Made by a program: the position numbers and the translations under genes
The notes under the pieces: generated by a model
The model's input: only the letters and a program-made list of their open reading frames with translations
What the model was told of the DNA's origin: nothing
Database searches by the model: none
Shown here: piece by piece, positions 43,705-54,894 of the stretch
Position numbering within the stretch: the stretch's first letter is position 1
How the letters are laid out: each line of letters starts with the position of its first letter
From: Actinostola sp. cb2023
Taxonomy: Eukaryota; Cnidaria; Anthozoa; Actiniaria; Actinostolidae
NCBI GenBank assembly: GCA_033675265.1
Contig: JAUJYZ010000039.1
Span: 128,735-192,734, forward strand
DNA length: 64,000 nucleotides
Direction: 5' to 3'

Positions 43705-44360
43705 AAAGTTTCTAGTTACTGGAACAAGTTTTTCTGTATTCTGGTTTATGATCCCCATTTTGTGCACGTCTTTCATCTCGGCATCTAAGACTTGACGCAG
43801 ATAGCTGAAACTGAGAGCAGAAAATAACATGTTATCTTTATGCAATGAAAAAATAGCTTCTATAATATGAGTAATACCTCTAATAGAACATGCATATAAT
43901 ATACTATGTATACAGCATACCTTTCATTTGATTTATTCATCATATTTACATCCGACCGGCCTCTCGACTCCAAATATCTTTTTAGGGAAGCAACAATCTG
44001 ATACAGAGTTTTTGCCGGGTATCTCTCTCCTTTCTTGTTGCACACCTCTTGGAGAAATTTGGAAATCCAAAAATTAAGTGACGGCACACTCATTTTTTCC
44101 CATGGCTTAATATCCAAGTTTTCAACTTCCTCGTGAGGTACAAATCTTGACTGACTTTTGGGTTCAAAAGTGGCCATCTTGTTTTCTCTATTATCACGCC
44201 ATTCAGTAAAGATGTTCACTGCCCAGTTATTCTTGTATAATGTTGCTTTTGGGATAGCATTTTTCAATTTTAAATCTTGTTCCTTCGGCGCTAGAGGTTT
44301 TCTGAACCGCTTTAGTGGAGGCTCAAACTCGTCAGAGGAATCGGTTGCTCTTGACGCCAT
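43705..44360 (-). pseudogene. Crypton-type recombinase, N-terminal exons
   Basis: Exon 1 (43921-44360) encodes MASRATDSSDEFEPPLKRFR, then a SAM-like core-binding domain: KNNWAVNIFTEWRDNRENK, PSLNFWISKFLQEVCNKKGE and LYQIVASLKRYLESRGR. It ends at a donor gtatgc. Exon 2 starts after 'gtttcag' at about 43809 (YLRQVLDAEMKDVHKMGI) and breaks off at about 43705. This is the N-terminal half of Crypton/DUF3504 recombinases. The catalytic half is absent here. The remnant at 25060-26212 is the complementary half, but of another copy on the other strand. Confidence 0.7.
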
Positions 44361-44376
44361 GCTGGATTTGCACTGA

Positions 44377-44789
44377 ACTGAACCGGAAAACTGTAACTCG
44401 CAACTCAGGCTTGATTTAGCATATCCCGAGAGACTATGCCTTTAGAAAACATCATTACTTGAAAGCAATATGTACGAATGGCATGAATAGCACTGATTAT
44501 TATTATGATTGCTCAATAAAGTTTTGTTCAATTAACACTGAACTAGCTTAATTGAAACCAGTAACTGTAACAGGTAATGCAGCTAACATATCCCGAGAGA
44601 CTATGCTTTAAAAAATATTTGATTGCATTATGAACAAAAGGCAATTGAATAGCACTGATTGTTCAATTAACTTTGCTCTTCATAATAACAGTGATTAAAA
44701 GAATTTGTAGCCCTATTTTCTCGATATTTTTTAGTTTTCCTTGCAAAATACTAAACTACCAGCAACTTTTATTTGTCTTTGATTCCTCC
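44377..44789. other. No gene; duplicated segment
   Basis: The phrases 'catatcccgagagactatgc' and 'tgaatagcactgatt' occur twice (about 44417-44510 and 44585-44670), a local duplication of about 165-bp spacing upstream of the Crypton ATG. Confidence 0.5.
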
Positions 44790-44980
44790 CGAATAATTAA
44801 TGAGGAGTTGAAGTCGTTCAAAGGCCTCCAATTCGGACTTGACGGGATTTCAAAGTCCTTGCAATGAGTTCAAGTCCTCGGCTTCGCCTCGGACTTGAAC
44901 TCATTGCGCGGACTTTGAAATCCCGTCAAGTCCTCATTGTCGGCCTTTAAACATTACTTCTCAAACTCATTAATTATTCA
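44790..44980. repeat. 190-bp palindrome, family H copy 1
   Basis: Arms from gaataattaatgag to ctcattaattattc enclose ggacttgacgggatttcaaa and a core of ctcggcttcgcctcgg. It is related to 45430-45553. Confidence 0.85.
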
Positions 44981-45056
44981 TGAGGTAACCAGCCAATCCG
45001 CTGCATCAAATCCGGTCACATGATGGACCTGGAAACCCCGGAAAGTCCGCTCAAGA

Positions 45057-45170
45057 GTACTTTGAAATGCATTTCAAAGTCCAAGGACTTTGAAATGATT
45101 TCAAAGTCCAAGGACTTTGAAATGATGGATTTCAAAGTCCAAGGACTTTGAAATGATTTCAAAGTACTCT
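45057..45170. repeat. Three tandem palindromes
   Basis: ATTTCAAAGTCC directly followed by its reverse complement GGACTTTGAAAT occurs three times in a row. The same phrase lies in the palindrome at 44790-44980. Confidence 0.9.
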
Positions 45171-45429
45171 TTCCTGAGTTCTTGTCCCTCATATAACAAT
45201 CACCGGGACCTTGGACAGAGTACCACTCTGTCCGAATGAGATTCAATCTGAAAGCAGGCTCTACTTCATGCTACTCAAGAGTCCAACACATGTGGGATAT
45301 TATTTATATACGATGTACTCGACTCTGCGCATGAGCAGAGAATATGCAGACTGGAATTCTTGCTTTTCCGGGCTAAAATCTTGCAACTCTTTATTTATTG
45401 CCTTTAGGCCATTGCATGTAATAATTAAT

Positions 45430-45553
45430 GAGTATGAGAAGTCGTTCCAAAACCTCGAATTCGGACTAGACGGGGTTTCCAGTCCTCGGCTTCGCCTCGG
45501 ACTGGAAACCCCGTCTAGTCCTCATTCTCGGCTTTGAAACATTACTTCTTTGC
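45430..45553. repeat. Palindrome, family H copy 2
   Basis: Arms with ggactagacggggtttccag enclose the same ctcggcttcgcctcgg core as the copy at 44790. It interrupts the Penelope N-terminal frame. Confidence 0.85.
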
Positions 45554-45840
45554 CATGTGGAATTTTTGGATACTTCTGTTAGTAGCTTTTCCATTTCTGA
45601 CGTGAGGTTGAGTTTGATAAGTCGGTTCTTGTTAACAAAACTATGATCAAGGCCGAAGCGTAAGTAATGGAGGACTGAGTCTGATATTTCTTGGATGGAC
45701 AAGTTGATGATGGGAACAGTGTAATGGTTTGATTTGAGTCTCATTTTTACTAAATTGGACAGCTTCTTGTTCTTGGTACGCAGGAAGAGTAATATATCAG
45801 GCTTTAGAGATTTGTTTACCAAACGCTGGAGGAACAACAA
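45541..45840 (-). pseudogene. Penelope-like N-terminal region
   Basis: The minus frame reads VPIINLSIQEISDSVLHYLR, FGLDHSFVNKNRLIKLNLTS and EMEKLLTEVSKNS. The block INLS-x-x-E-x-(S/T)-x-x...L-x-x-G-L typically starts Penelope-like ORFs. It is cut by the palindrome at 45430-45553. Its upstream end merges into the 71-bp tandem array. The RT fragment at 43015-43620 is probably the same copy, separated by insertions. Confidence 0.6.
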
Positions 45841-46620
45841 GAGGAAGAACGCAGGGAGAATAATATATCAGGCTTTAGAGATTTGTTTACCAAACGCTGG
45901 AGGAAGAACAAGAGGAAGAACGCAGGGAAACTCGGTAATATATCAGGCTTTAGAGATTTGCTTACCAAACGCTGGAAGAAGAACAAGAGGAAGAACGCAG
46001 GGAGAGTAATATATCAGGATTTAGAGATTTGTTTACCAAACGCTGGAGGAAGAACAAGAGGAAGAACGCAGGGAGAGTAATATATCAGGGCTTTAGAGAT
46101 TTGTTTACCAAACGCTGGAGGAAGAACAAGAGGAAGAACGCAGGGAAAGTAATATATCAGGCTTTAGAGATTTGTTTACCAAACACTGGAGGAAGAACAA
46201 GAGGAAGAACGCAGGGAGAATAATATATCAGGGATTTAGAGATTTGTTTACCAAACGCTGGAGGAAGAACAAGAGGAAGAACGCAGGGAAAGTAATATAT
46301 CAGGCTTTAGAGATTTGTTTACCAAACGCTGGAAGAAGAACAAGAGGAAGAACGCAGGGAGAGTAATATATCAGGATTTAGAGATTTGTTTACCAAACGC
46401 TGGAGGAAGAACAAGAGGAAGAACGCAGGGAGAGTAATATATCAGGCTTTAGAGATTTGTTTACCAAACGCTGGAGGAAGAACAAGAGGAAGAACGCAGG
46501 GAGAGTAATATATCAGGCTTTAGAGATTTGTTTACCAAACGCTGGAAGAAGAACTAGAGGAAGAACGCAGGGAGAGTAATATATCAGGATTTAGAGATTT
46601 GTTTACCAAACGCTGGAGGA
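45791..46620. repeat. 71-bp minisatellite, 11 full units plus one partial
   Basis: The unit is 'aatatatcaggctttagaga', 'tttgtttaccaaacgctgga', then 'ggaagaacaagaggaagaac' and 'gcagggagagt'. Unit starts are 45791, 45862, 45937, 46008, 46079, 46151, 46222, 46294, 46365, 46436, 46507 and 46578. Spacing is 71 bp, with one of 75 and two of 72. The first unit overlaps the Penelope N-terminal frame. As 71 is not a multiple of three, the array is not an extended protein repeat. Confidence 0.95.
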
Positions 46621-46876
46621 ATCCAAACGCTCCAGATCCATGTAGGTTTTCAATGTTTCATTTGATGTTGAAGTGATCAGTCATAAGACAATGAAGTTTA
46701 GATTTGCGTTCTAGTAAGTTGGCTTTTAGAACGTATTTCTTTTTGCAAATATATATTTTCCGTAACTCTGGCAAATGTTGGAGTTAGGCGATGGAATACT
46801 GATTTTTTTTGACAAATCCGATGCTTGCCGCTGTACGCTGAATCTTGGATGTTGTATAACAAGACTCGGACATTAT

Positions 46877-47037
46877 GACAATGACAGTTGCGTGACGAGG
46901 GAGACTATGTGTCGGTGAGCATAGATAAAGATCTCCGAATCGTCGAGGTTCGTCTGCAGTACGTACTTGGGACGACTTGAGGTTGCATATTAATGGTCAG
47001 ATGGTTCTGATAACGTCTTCGGTTTGTTCGTTGTCGC
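46877..47037. repeat. Dispersed repeat, second copy of 21373-21528
   Basis: It has the same orientation and few differences, for example a short extra 'gaggttcg' near 46945. Confidence 0.75.
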
Positions 47038-47090
47038 AGAGAAAAGTCGGTCAAATAAAAGGACTCAAAAATAATTCCCGAACTTCGTAT

Positions 47091-48170
47091 TTTTGTAGCT
47101 ACTGCCTTCTGGGAAGGCGTAGCTACTATGCCATCGAGTGTGTAAGTCCGTCCGTAAGTAAGTAAGTAAGTGTCCAAATTTTCGGGTTGACTCGGATTCG
47201 TTCGGAAAATCCGATTGAAGTGAGTCGAATTACTCGAACGAGAGCGAAGACGAGTGAAGACTAGAAAACCTTTTCACGATGATACCAGATGTATTTTTGT
47301 TCTATTCTCTTCTCGACCGGCGTTTGGTTCGACTACATTTTGATTGTAACGTCCAAGCTACGTTCTTCCATGGCCCCTTCCATGTGCTCGATGTGTGATG
47401 TTTACGTTTAAAACGAGTGAGGTAAAGTAAGACTCTAGTCTCTATTTACAATGATTTTGTGCTTTTCTGCATCAGTAATCAAGCACAGCTTTCAGCTGAT
47501 GTGTCCAGTGTTTTCTCGTAAATAATTGTTCAGGTTCTTTATATAATTTCCACCAGGAACGCCGAACCAAGGTGGTTGTTCAGTTGACGATTACGTACTT
47601 GTTAAAGCACAGTATTAAAACAGACATTGCTATTACAATTAGTTACAGTTCTATTATATCTGTTCTCTCAAATAAATGATTGTTACGATTACCAAATGTT
47701 CTTGTTGATTAAATAACAGTTATTTTCGTAGTTATTCTCTTTGTGTAGACCAAGGGAGCTGTACATGTGCCAGACTGTTGTTTGTTGTCGATTTCCGTTC
47801 ATATCGTTTACTGAATTAAGTTACTTGTGTAAAACTTGTGAACACTTGAAATCTCACTCTTAGCTTTGATTCAAACGTTTGTTTATATTTTTGTTATTAT
47901 GGTTCATTAAATATGTTATATATTTATAGCTTTACTTTGTTCTTTTGGATAGACAAAGAGCCAATTCGGTGGAAATGCAATCATTAACCATTTATTATAA
48001 AGTTATATTTATTATCATTTTTGTTACACCAACACAACATTTTCTTTTCACATTACATTTCTTTTCTCCATAATTTCTTTCCTTCATTTCTCTCCTTTAT
48101 CGATTTTTTCTCTTTTCTTAACTCATTGTCTATTCGTTTTATTACTGGCTTCACAGCAGTAGCTACATGC
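47091..48170. mobile_element. 1.08-kb TIR element
   Basis: The ends TGTAGCTACTGC and GCAGTAGCTACA form 12-bp inverted repeats. The left end continues into a palindrome (gccttctgggaaggc). A (GTAA)n run lies at 47153-47170. No coding region or clear target duplication was seen. Confidence 0.5.
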
Positions 48171-48690
48171 AGTCCTAGACTGCCTATTTTTTAAACATCC
48201 AGTCGATTCAGACTATGATGTTACGAAGCTCGACGAAGCTGCTGTCTCTGCCTATAAATTTCGGAATTCATGCCTTCGATGTGTCCGAAAATCATTCCGA
48301 AACCCTTCACAATGACGAACAGCGTGTGTGACCTAATATGTGAGAGGAGCGTTCCTTTCCTTCAAGTTGGATACATAAAAAGTGTTACGTTCGAAGGTAT
48401 CCCCGAATTTCGTACATTGACCTTGCTCAGTCCGTGGCGTTGATGACGGCCTATTTGTTTTGATGAAGTTTTGAAGTACGATTTTTACGATTCCTTTTCC
48501 TTCTGAATGTTTCAAACGTGGAATAAAATAAACTTCAATCATTACATTTCTCAGAAATGTGTTTCAACCTTTTAAACGGGTTTTTGAAACCACGGCGTGA
48601 CGGCAGTCATGCAACAAATAAATAAATAATAAAATAAATAAAAACCAGAAAGCAAAACAAAGGCGAAAGTTTTGACAACTTCTCGGATGC
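48171..48690. other. No gene recognised
   Basis: An (AAAT)n-like run at 48620-48645 lies just upstream of the gypsy gag fragment. Confidence 0.4.
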
Positions 48691-48691
48691 A

Positions 48692-49372
48692 TTGCTAGAG
48701 CTAACCGAAAATGGCTACCCAAATGCTTCGTTTGAATTCAGAGATGAGCTAGCGAAAGATAAATTCATTGAGGGGGTGGTTGTGGTAGAAGAAATACGTG
48801 AAAAACTTTTCTTGAACCAGCCAGATTCTTTGGCCGACGCAGTCAGAATGGTACGATCGCTCGAGAGTGCCCGCAGCGCATCCCATAATATTAAGTCGGC
48901 TCAACAAAAGAAGATCCATTGTGATGCAATATCCGCCGGAAGTGAGAAGAATTCCGAATTAAAAGAGCTAAGAGAGCTTGTAGTGAGCATGAAAAAAAAC
49001 AGCTTGGAAAGTCTAGAAGATAGATTAGAAAAGAAGCCGCAGAAGAAGTTAAATGATGTCAAGTGCTACGCTTGCCAAAATATGGGTCATTACGCGTCAA
49101 ATTGCCCGGAAAAAGTATCGGGAAACGAGGGAAGGGGATTGCCGAGGGGCAGCCAGTCCCATTGAACATTTCAGCCCCGAGTACAGAAGAAAACCATACC
49201 TTATTGTCAGTGAGTGGAAATGGAATTTTTATTTCTGGTTTGATTAATCATTCTAAAATTTCTATCCTATTAGGCACGGGAGCAACAACGAGTATCATAG
49301 ACGAAGAAAGGTGGAAGAAAAGCGGATGTTATAGCCCTGATAAACTAGAATTCACTATTGATTAGGGCTCCT
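48692..49372 (+). pseudogene. Ty3/gypsy gag end and protease fragment
   Basis: The gag-like frame holds FRDELAKDKFIEGV, LADAVRMVRSLESA and a CCHC zinc knuckle CYACQNMGHYASNCP (49067-49111). After a frame change comes a retropepsin-like segment ILLGTGATTSIIDEERW. The catalytic D-T-G of the protease is G-T-G here (ggc for gac/gat), which would inactivate it. The frame then ends. RT and RNase H are missing, replaced by a LINE tail. Confidence 0.8.
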
Positions 49373-49446
49373 ATTGATAACAGTGTATTATATACACTGA
49401 AAGGACAACCCTGTTTAAATAAAGGTTTATTCATTCATTCATTCAT
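49373..49446 (+). mobile_element. LINE 3' end with (ATTC)n tail
   Basis: The sequence 'gtttaaataaaggttt' followed by 'attcattcattcattcat' is the typical end of CR1/L2-like LINEs. It sits exactly where the gypsy protease region passes to integrase. Confidence 0.6.
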
Positions 49447-50273
49447 ATCAGGGTAGGAACTTTGAGTCTAAGATCTTTCAAGAAATGTGTGATGTACTGG
49501 AGATAAAGAAGACACTGACAACACCTTATCACCCAGCAGGTAATGGTCAAGTGGAACGATTCAACAGAATATTAAAGAATCTACTCAAGGTCAGAGTGAC
49601 AGAGAATACTGACACTTGGGATGAAAACATTGGAGCCTGTCTGATGGCATACAGGAACAGTGTCAACAAATCCACTGGTTATACACCCTTTCACCTTATG
49701 TTTGGAAGAGAGACAAGATTACCATTAGACATCATGCTAGGAGAAGAGATTACAGAAGAGGAGTCATCGTATGGTAAATTTGCTACAGACCTAAAGGAGA
49801 AGTTAACAGAGGCTTATCGACAAACAAGTAAGAATCTACAGATGGCACAGCTTCGACAGAAAGAGTATTACAACAAGAATGCAACCAACAAGTATTACAA
49901 GCCTGGAGATCAAGTATTTCTATACGCTCCTCAATTGAAAGTAGGAGAAGCTGCAAAGTTTCACAGACACTGGAGTGGTCCTTATACCATCCAAGAAAAA
50001 CTGTCTGATGTTAATTACAGGATCAAGATGAGTGGAGTTAAGACAAAGGTTGTACACTATAACAATCTCAAGTTGTTCAAGTCTTGTGATGATGCATTCC
50101 AAGCAAAGACAACAAAGTCTTTTAACGTAGAAGAACAAAACAATGTGGAAAGTGAAGAATGTGTGTCTAAAGAGCAGAGTGCTGAGGAGGAGGAGGAGGA
50201 GGAAGATGAAAATAACTGTTATTCTGGATCACTTTATCTAACCTGTACATGTAGAGGAGGAAGTCCGAAATGA
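49447..50273 (+). pseudogene. Ty3/gypsy integrase C-terminal half
   Basis: The long open frame reads TTPYHPAGNGQVERFNRILK (the Glu of the D,D35E core in GQVERFN), CLMAYRNSVNKSTGYTPFHL, MFGRETRLPLDIM, YKPGDQVFLYAPQLK, FHRHWSGPYTIQEKLSDVNY and VVHYNNLKLF. These are the end of the catalytic core, the GPY/F domain (GPYTI) and an acidic tail (EEEEEEEDEN). The first two catalytic Asp residues lie in the deleted part. The frame is open to 50273, so this copy is young or chimeric. Pol resumes at 51484 beyond an insertion. Confidence 0.85.
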
Positions 50274-50289
50274 CTTAGATACAAATTTA

Positions 50290-51290
50290 TAAAATAACTA
50301 TGATATAACGCGCGCTCTGATCGGCTAGAAGCTCCCAAAAACCGTGTTTGTAAAAGTGAATATAAACATGGTTTCCATGACCTTGACAGACCTTGAAGCG
50401 ATGCAGTGGATTCAATTCGACAAATAGATTGTTTCTGTTGTCAAACATGTTTTATTTACTAAACAAAAGCCATATAATTACAGCATTTCTTATTTTCTCA
50501 AGTTCAACTTATATCTAAATGTGATTTTGTTGTCTTGAAGCCGAAAATGTGCATGAATTGAGTTTGATTTAATACACACGAAACGACGAGTGACAGATGA
50601 GTCGTCCTATTCCAGAACATTGAATAACAAAGAAAACTAAATGTAACTCACATACTAACCGTTCTTTGAGTTCCATAGCTACAATATTTTATCAAGTGTA
50701 CGACTGAAAATACCAAGCAACGATAGCCGTATTACTCTATTTACTCTCGATTCTTGCAGTAGCTAAATTCAAAATCAAATATTGACTATAACTTAATTTT
50801 AGTAAAATATGTCATAGAGAAAAAATATCGTCGTGTGTCTCAAAAACATCCATCGTTTATACATTCTGGCTTGTTGAGAAAAACTGTGAAAAGGTTCAAA
50901 AATACGACAAAAACTGTAGAGTTGGCTACCTGACTTCGTGCTCAATTTATCAAGTTGTCAAATATTTCGGAAAGTTTGACGTTTTCGTTGAATCAGCTCA
51001 TCTTTTCTCACTTTTCTTCGTCTTTCGTGTTCACAGGATACACTAACTAACAAAGGTATTCTGTATTTTTCTGACAGAAAATAGCATTCTTCAAAACGAT
51101 TTTCCTGTCAAAACACTTATTAAACGGCGAAACGGCACAGATAAAAGTTGTCGAGTCGCTTTGCCATTTTGATTTCTTTCGCAAGATTTGATTGGATGGT
51201 GAGCCATTTCTGATGTTTTCAGGAGAATTGCAAATTTGATCAATGAAAACTTGCGTAGAAAACCTCGTAGTTATTTTATAAAAGCAATAC
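50290..51290 (+). mobile_element. 1-kb repeat family, copy D
   Basis: It runs from tttataaaataactatga to 'gttattttataaa'. It shares gatataacgcgcgctctgat and gatgcagtggatt with the other copies. It splits the gypsy pol end. Confidence 0.75.
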
Positions 51291-51458
51291 AACACATTTT
51301 CCGTGTTTATATTCACTTTTACAAACACTTGGGATGTTCGGAGAACACTCGAAAAAGTTGGAGGCGAGTGATTTTCAAACTTTTCTCGTGTTCTCCCAAC
51401 GTCCCGCGTGTTTGTAAAAGTGAATATAAACACGGAAAATGTGTTGTATTGCTTAAAC
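51283..51458. repeat. 176-bp hairpin at the end of copy D
   Basis: Arms caatacaacacattttccgt and the reverse complement carry 'tttatattcacttttac' and 'gtaaaagtgaatataaa'. The loop part is tggaggcgagtg. Confidence 0.85.
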
Positions 51459-51483
51459 TCAAGACGAACATGCAACTGATTTA

Positions 51484-52423
51484 AATAAATTGAATGAAAT
51501 ATTGCAAGAACCTCAAGATCTGAATGAGATGTTCGAAGATGAAGTGAATCAAGATCAAGAGTTGGAGCATGAATCAAGTCACAGAAGACCACAAAGAGAA
51601 AGAAGGACACCCCAGCGATACGGCGACTGGGTGTTCACTGCAATATCCTTGAAAAGTTTGTGTGAAGATATTGATTCAAGGTTAAAAACACTGGAAGATA
51701 GTCAGTTGAAGCAACATGATCACGTCAAGTAATTAAAGGCGCTGCAGTGGTTGAAGAGGATAGTCAGAATAAGCAACAAAATCATATCAAGCATTTAAAG
51801 GGGGAATCTGATGAAAATCTTTCGAAATTTAATTTAGCTGAAACTTCATTGAATAATTCTTCAAGGGTCTAATAATAACTAGTTAAAATCTTTTTTCGAA
51901 ATTCCAGAGGGAAGTACTATATTTTTATGCATCTTTAGAGGAGTCAGTGACGTCATCTACTCAACCCAACATTCAGCTCCATACATTTCTTTGTAGTTTT
52001 GTGATCGAAATATCTCAATGTTTTGTTCAGATAACAGCTCTGCATTGAACAAATCTGGTCAGACAATCAATCCTAAGCACAAATAATGTAAGAAAACTCA
52101 TTCACCCAAACTTTCAGCTTCATAGAAATAAAATAATTCAAGAAACTAAACACAAAGAAATGTATGGAGCGAAGCCGTGTTGATTGTTTGGGTTGAGTAG
52201 ATGACCTCACTGACATTTCTAAAGATTCATAAAAATGTAATACTTCCCATACGAATTTTGAGAAAACACATTAACCAGTAATTGTATGGCTCTTTGAGAT
52301 TATTTTAGTGAAGTTTCAGCTAAATTAAATTTCGTAGGATTTTCGTCAGAGTCCCCCTTTAAAGCTGCAGTAGTTAAAGACAAGAGAAACCTCAAGAAAA
52401 TAATTCCGATGCAAGGACTTTGA
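51484..52423 (+). pseudogene. Ty3/gypsy pol C-terminal tail
   Basis: NEILQEPQDLNEMFEDEVNQ leads to RRPQRERRTPQRYGDWVF, the basic 'RP.R.R..P.RYGD' end common after gypsy integrase, then a coiled segment to a first stop at 51730-51732. Lys-rich reading resumes after a TTAA element and ends at about 52423. Confidence 0.6.
51799..52358. mobile_element. 560-bp TTAA-target MITE
   Basis: The ends AGGGGGAATCTGATGAAAATC-like and its reverse complement have about 55-bp arms and are flanked by TTAA (51795-51798, 52359-52362). It also contains an inner inversion: 'acctcactgac' near 52204 mirrors 'gtcagtgacgtcat' near 51944. Purine-rich ends fit Kolobok. Confidence 0.8.
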
Positions 52424-52756
52424 ATTGATACAAACAAACAAAAAACTGTGCATTACTTTTGGTATTGTATTTTCAAGAGTGCAAGTTTCTACAGATTATA
52501 TAATTTGATATTATATTATTGTAACATAAAGCCATTTAATAGAGACGTTATAAGAAAGAACGTGATCACACTAGCGCCGATCTCCTCCAAACCAGAGTTA
52601 ATTAACTCTGTCCAAACACATTTTCAACAAAAAATTATGTGAGTATTTACAAAACACAAAGGCGAACCTCCTTAAATTCCTGCTCGTTTTTTAAATTTTA
52701 CATCATATGGAACAGTAACAATGAATCATTAATAGATGTCAACAATGGTATCAACG
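52424..52756. other. No gene recognised
   Basis: This is AT-rich DNA downstream of the gypsy tail. Confidence 0.4.
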
Positions 52757-53139
52757 TGTTATGATATGGCCGCGTCTGTTCAAACCCGCCTTTACTTCAG
52801 TTGTTCATTTAATTATATCCATTTTGAAATCACTGGCATTTCCTGTAATCGGATTGGCTAAAAATGGTGCGATTTATTCCCAAATCGCATCTTTTTGCTT
52901 CTTAAATCGTACCAATTTGAACATCTGAACGAGACAAAAAATGACACCACTCCACCCCTCACAAAGTTGTAATTGGATGGGGGGCGAGGTGAAATAGGAC
53001 TAAAAACACTTCGATTGTGAGACGAGCAGTGAGCGTGAAAGAGAATATATACAGTGATTTGTACGATTTACGTAGGGTAACAATAAACCAGAAACAACCA
53101 CACAAAGACAGATTTGGTGTCCGATACAAATTCGGGACA
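52757..53139 (+). repeat. BEL/Pao-type LTR
   Basis: The segment runs TGTTATGATATGG to CGGGACA and is followed after three bases by a primer-binding site. No second LTR or coding region follows, so only a 5' end remains. Confidence 0.6.
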
Positions 53140-53142
53140 TTA

Positions 53143-53157
53143 GTGGTGCCGTGACCA
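53143..53157 (+). promoter_or_regulatory. Primer-binding site after the LTR
   Basis: TGGTGCCGTGACC is the form of tRNA-complementary site and leader seen after LTRs in invertebrate BEL/Pao elements. It starts with TGG, the complement of tRNA CCA. Confidence 0.6.
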
Positions 53158-54090
53158 GGATTTCGACAGGATTTCGACGAGATTTCGACCAGTTTTCAAC
53201 GAGAGAAACAGCGAAGCCACTGCGATTTTTATGCATATCAAACTTATGTTATACAAAAGGTCATTGTTTCACATATGCAGATGAGGCGAGTCTTGTTTAG
53301 GCGAAAAACAGCATGATTTTGATACATTTTTGCTTTTTACTGCATTGTTAAAATACAAATCTAAAACCTACCAACGGAATATCAAAGACGAATATGTAAG
53401 GAATGAATAAGCTGGCAATTCAAGCACAAATAAAGAGGTTTGAAGGTGGCATTTTCCGTTTCTTCAAAGTCAATCGAACTGAAATCTCTGAAGAGATATA
53501 GGAGAGCGTGACATACGCTGCACACAAAATCCCTCTGAATTCGTTGGGAATTGTGTCAATCAAAAACCTACCGCCGGATTCTAATGCTCTGCAATTGTAC
53601 GCGCATTTTGATATAAAATACATGTATATTAAACTTAATTAAGCGGTGGCAAAATGAAATCTAAAACTCTTTGTTTGGTAATTGTGAACATCATATTGGT
53701 GCTCTGTATCTCGGTCTGTATGTAGAAGCTACATAGGCCGGCGAATTCGCAAATAAATTATGGCTCGGAAAGGACGTTTTTTGAAGGCAATTTCCAATAT
53801 TTACCGGCACGCACGAGATCAATAAGTTAGTTCGAATTTGTGATATATTTTCCCGTTGAGGAAACATATGCAGCTTTTCCATCCTCTCTTATATTTTAGC
53901 TACCTCATTTACACATTGCCAAAGGAAAAATATGAATTCAGAAATGATAAACCAGTCACGTACGAATATGCTTTATTTAGCGATCATAGTGAACAAATTG
54001 CTGGATCAATCGGGCCTCACGTGCATTAGTAAACAAAGCATTAACAAAAAACGTTGTCCGCGTGATACTGGATCCCAACAGGAGCAAAAG
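53158..54090. other. No gene recognised
   Basis: The leader-like phrase 'aggatttcgac' is repeated near 53156-53190. The rest is non-coding. Confidence 0.4.
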
Positions 54091-54893
54091 TCTTGATGTT
54101 ATGATTCTGTCTTCGGAATTTGGAATTTCGGAATTTTTTTTTTCAACCTAAATACAGCAAATTAAAGTTTTCTCTAGCTTCCTATAGATATTTCGTATTT
54201 CTAAGTAATATTTGTCTCAAAGTTTAAGCTTTGAAAATTTTCGATTTTCAATAGTCTTGATGATTCTGTCTTCGGAATTTGGAATTTCGGAATTTTTTTT
54301 TTTCAACCTAAATACAGCAAATTAAAGTTTTCTCTAGCTTCCTATAGATTTTTCGTATTTCTAAGTAATATTTGTCTCCAAGTTTAAGCTTTGAAAATTT
54401 TCGATTTTCAATAAAAGTCTTGTCGGAATTTGGAATTTCGGAATTTTTTTTTTCAACCTAAATACAGCAAATTAAAGTTTTCTCTAGCTTCCTATAGATA
54501 TTTCGTATTTCTAAGTAATAGTTGTCTCAAAGTTTAAGCTTTGAAAATTTTCGATTTTCCAATAGTCTTGATGTTATGATTCTGTCTTCGGAATTTGGAA
54601 TTTCGGAATTTTTTTTTTCAACCTAAATACAGCAAATTAAAGTTTTCTCTAGCTTCCTATAGATATTTCGTATTTCTAAGTAATATTTGTCTCAAAGTTT
54701 AAGCTTTGAAAATTTTCGATTTTCAATAATAATGTCTTGATGTTATGATTCTGTCTTCGGAATTTGGAATTTCGGAATTTTTTTTTTCAACCTAAATACA
54801 GCAAATTAAAGTTTTCTCTAGCTTCCTATAGATATTTCGTATTTCTAAGTAATATTTGTCTCAAAGTTTAAGCTTTGAAAATTTTCGATTTTT
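54091..54893. repeat. Minisatellite of about 163 bp, five units
   Basis: Units start with 'gtcttgatgttatgattctg' and include 'tcggaatttggaatttcgg' at 54113, 54272, 54423, 54588 and 54757 (spacings 159, 151, 165, 169). Units are nearly identical over 'tacagcaaattaaagttttc'. The array abuts the inverted-repeat element at 54895. Confidence 0.95.
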
Positions 54894-54894
54894 T

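Noticed and set aside
45791..46620. Repeated protein ORFs (FTKRWRKNKRKNAG) as a repeat protein
   Set aside because: The unit is 71 bp, so each unit changes frame, and the frames stop within one or two units.
46905..47177. 90-codon minus ORF as a gene
   Set aside because: It overlaps the dispersed repeat and the start of a TIR element, and the protein has no recognisable domain.
54091..54893. Regular repeats that might suggest a CRISPR array
   Set aside because: Whole units of about 163 bp are repeated without unique spacers, and the DNA is animal. It is a minisatellite.
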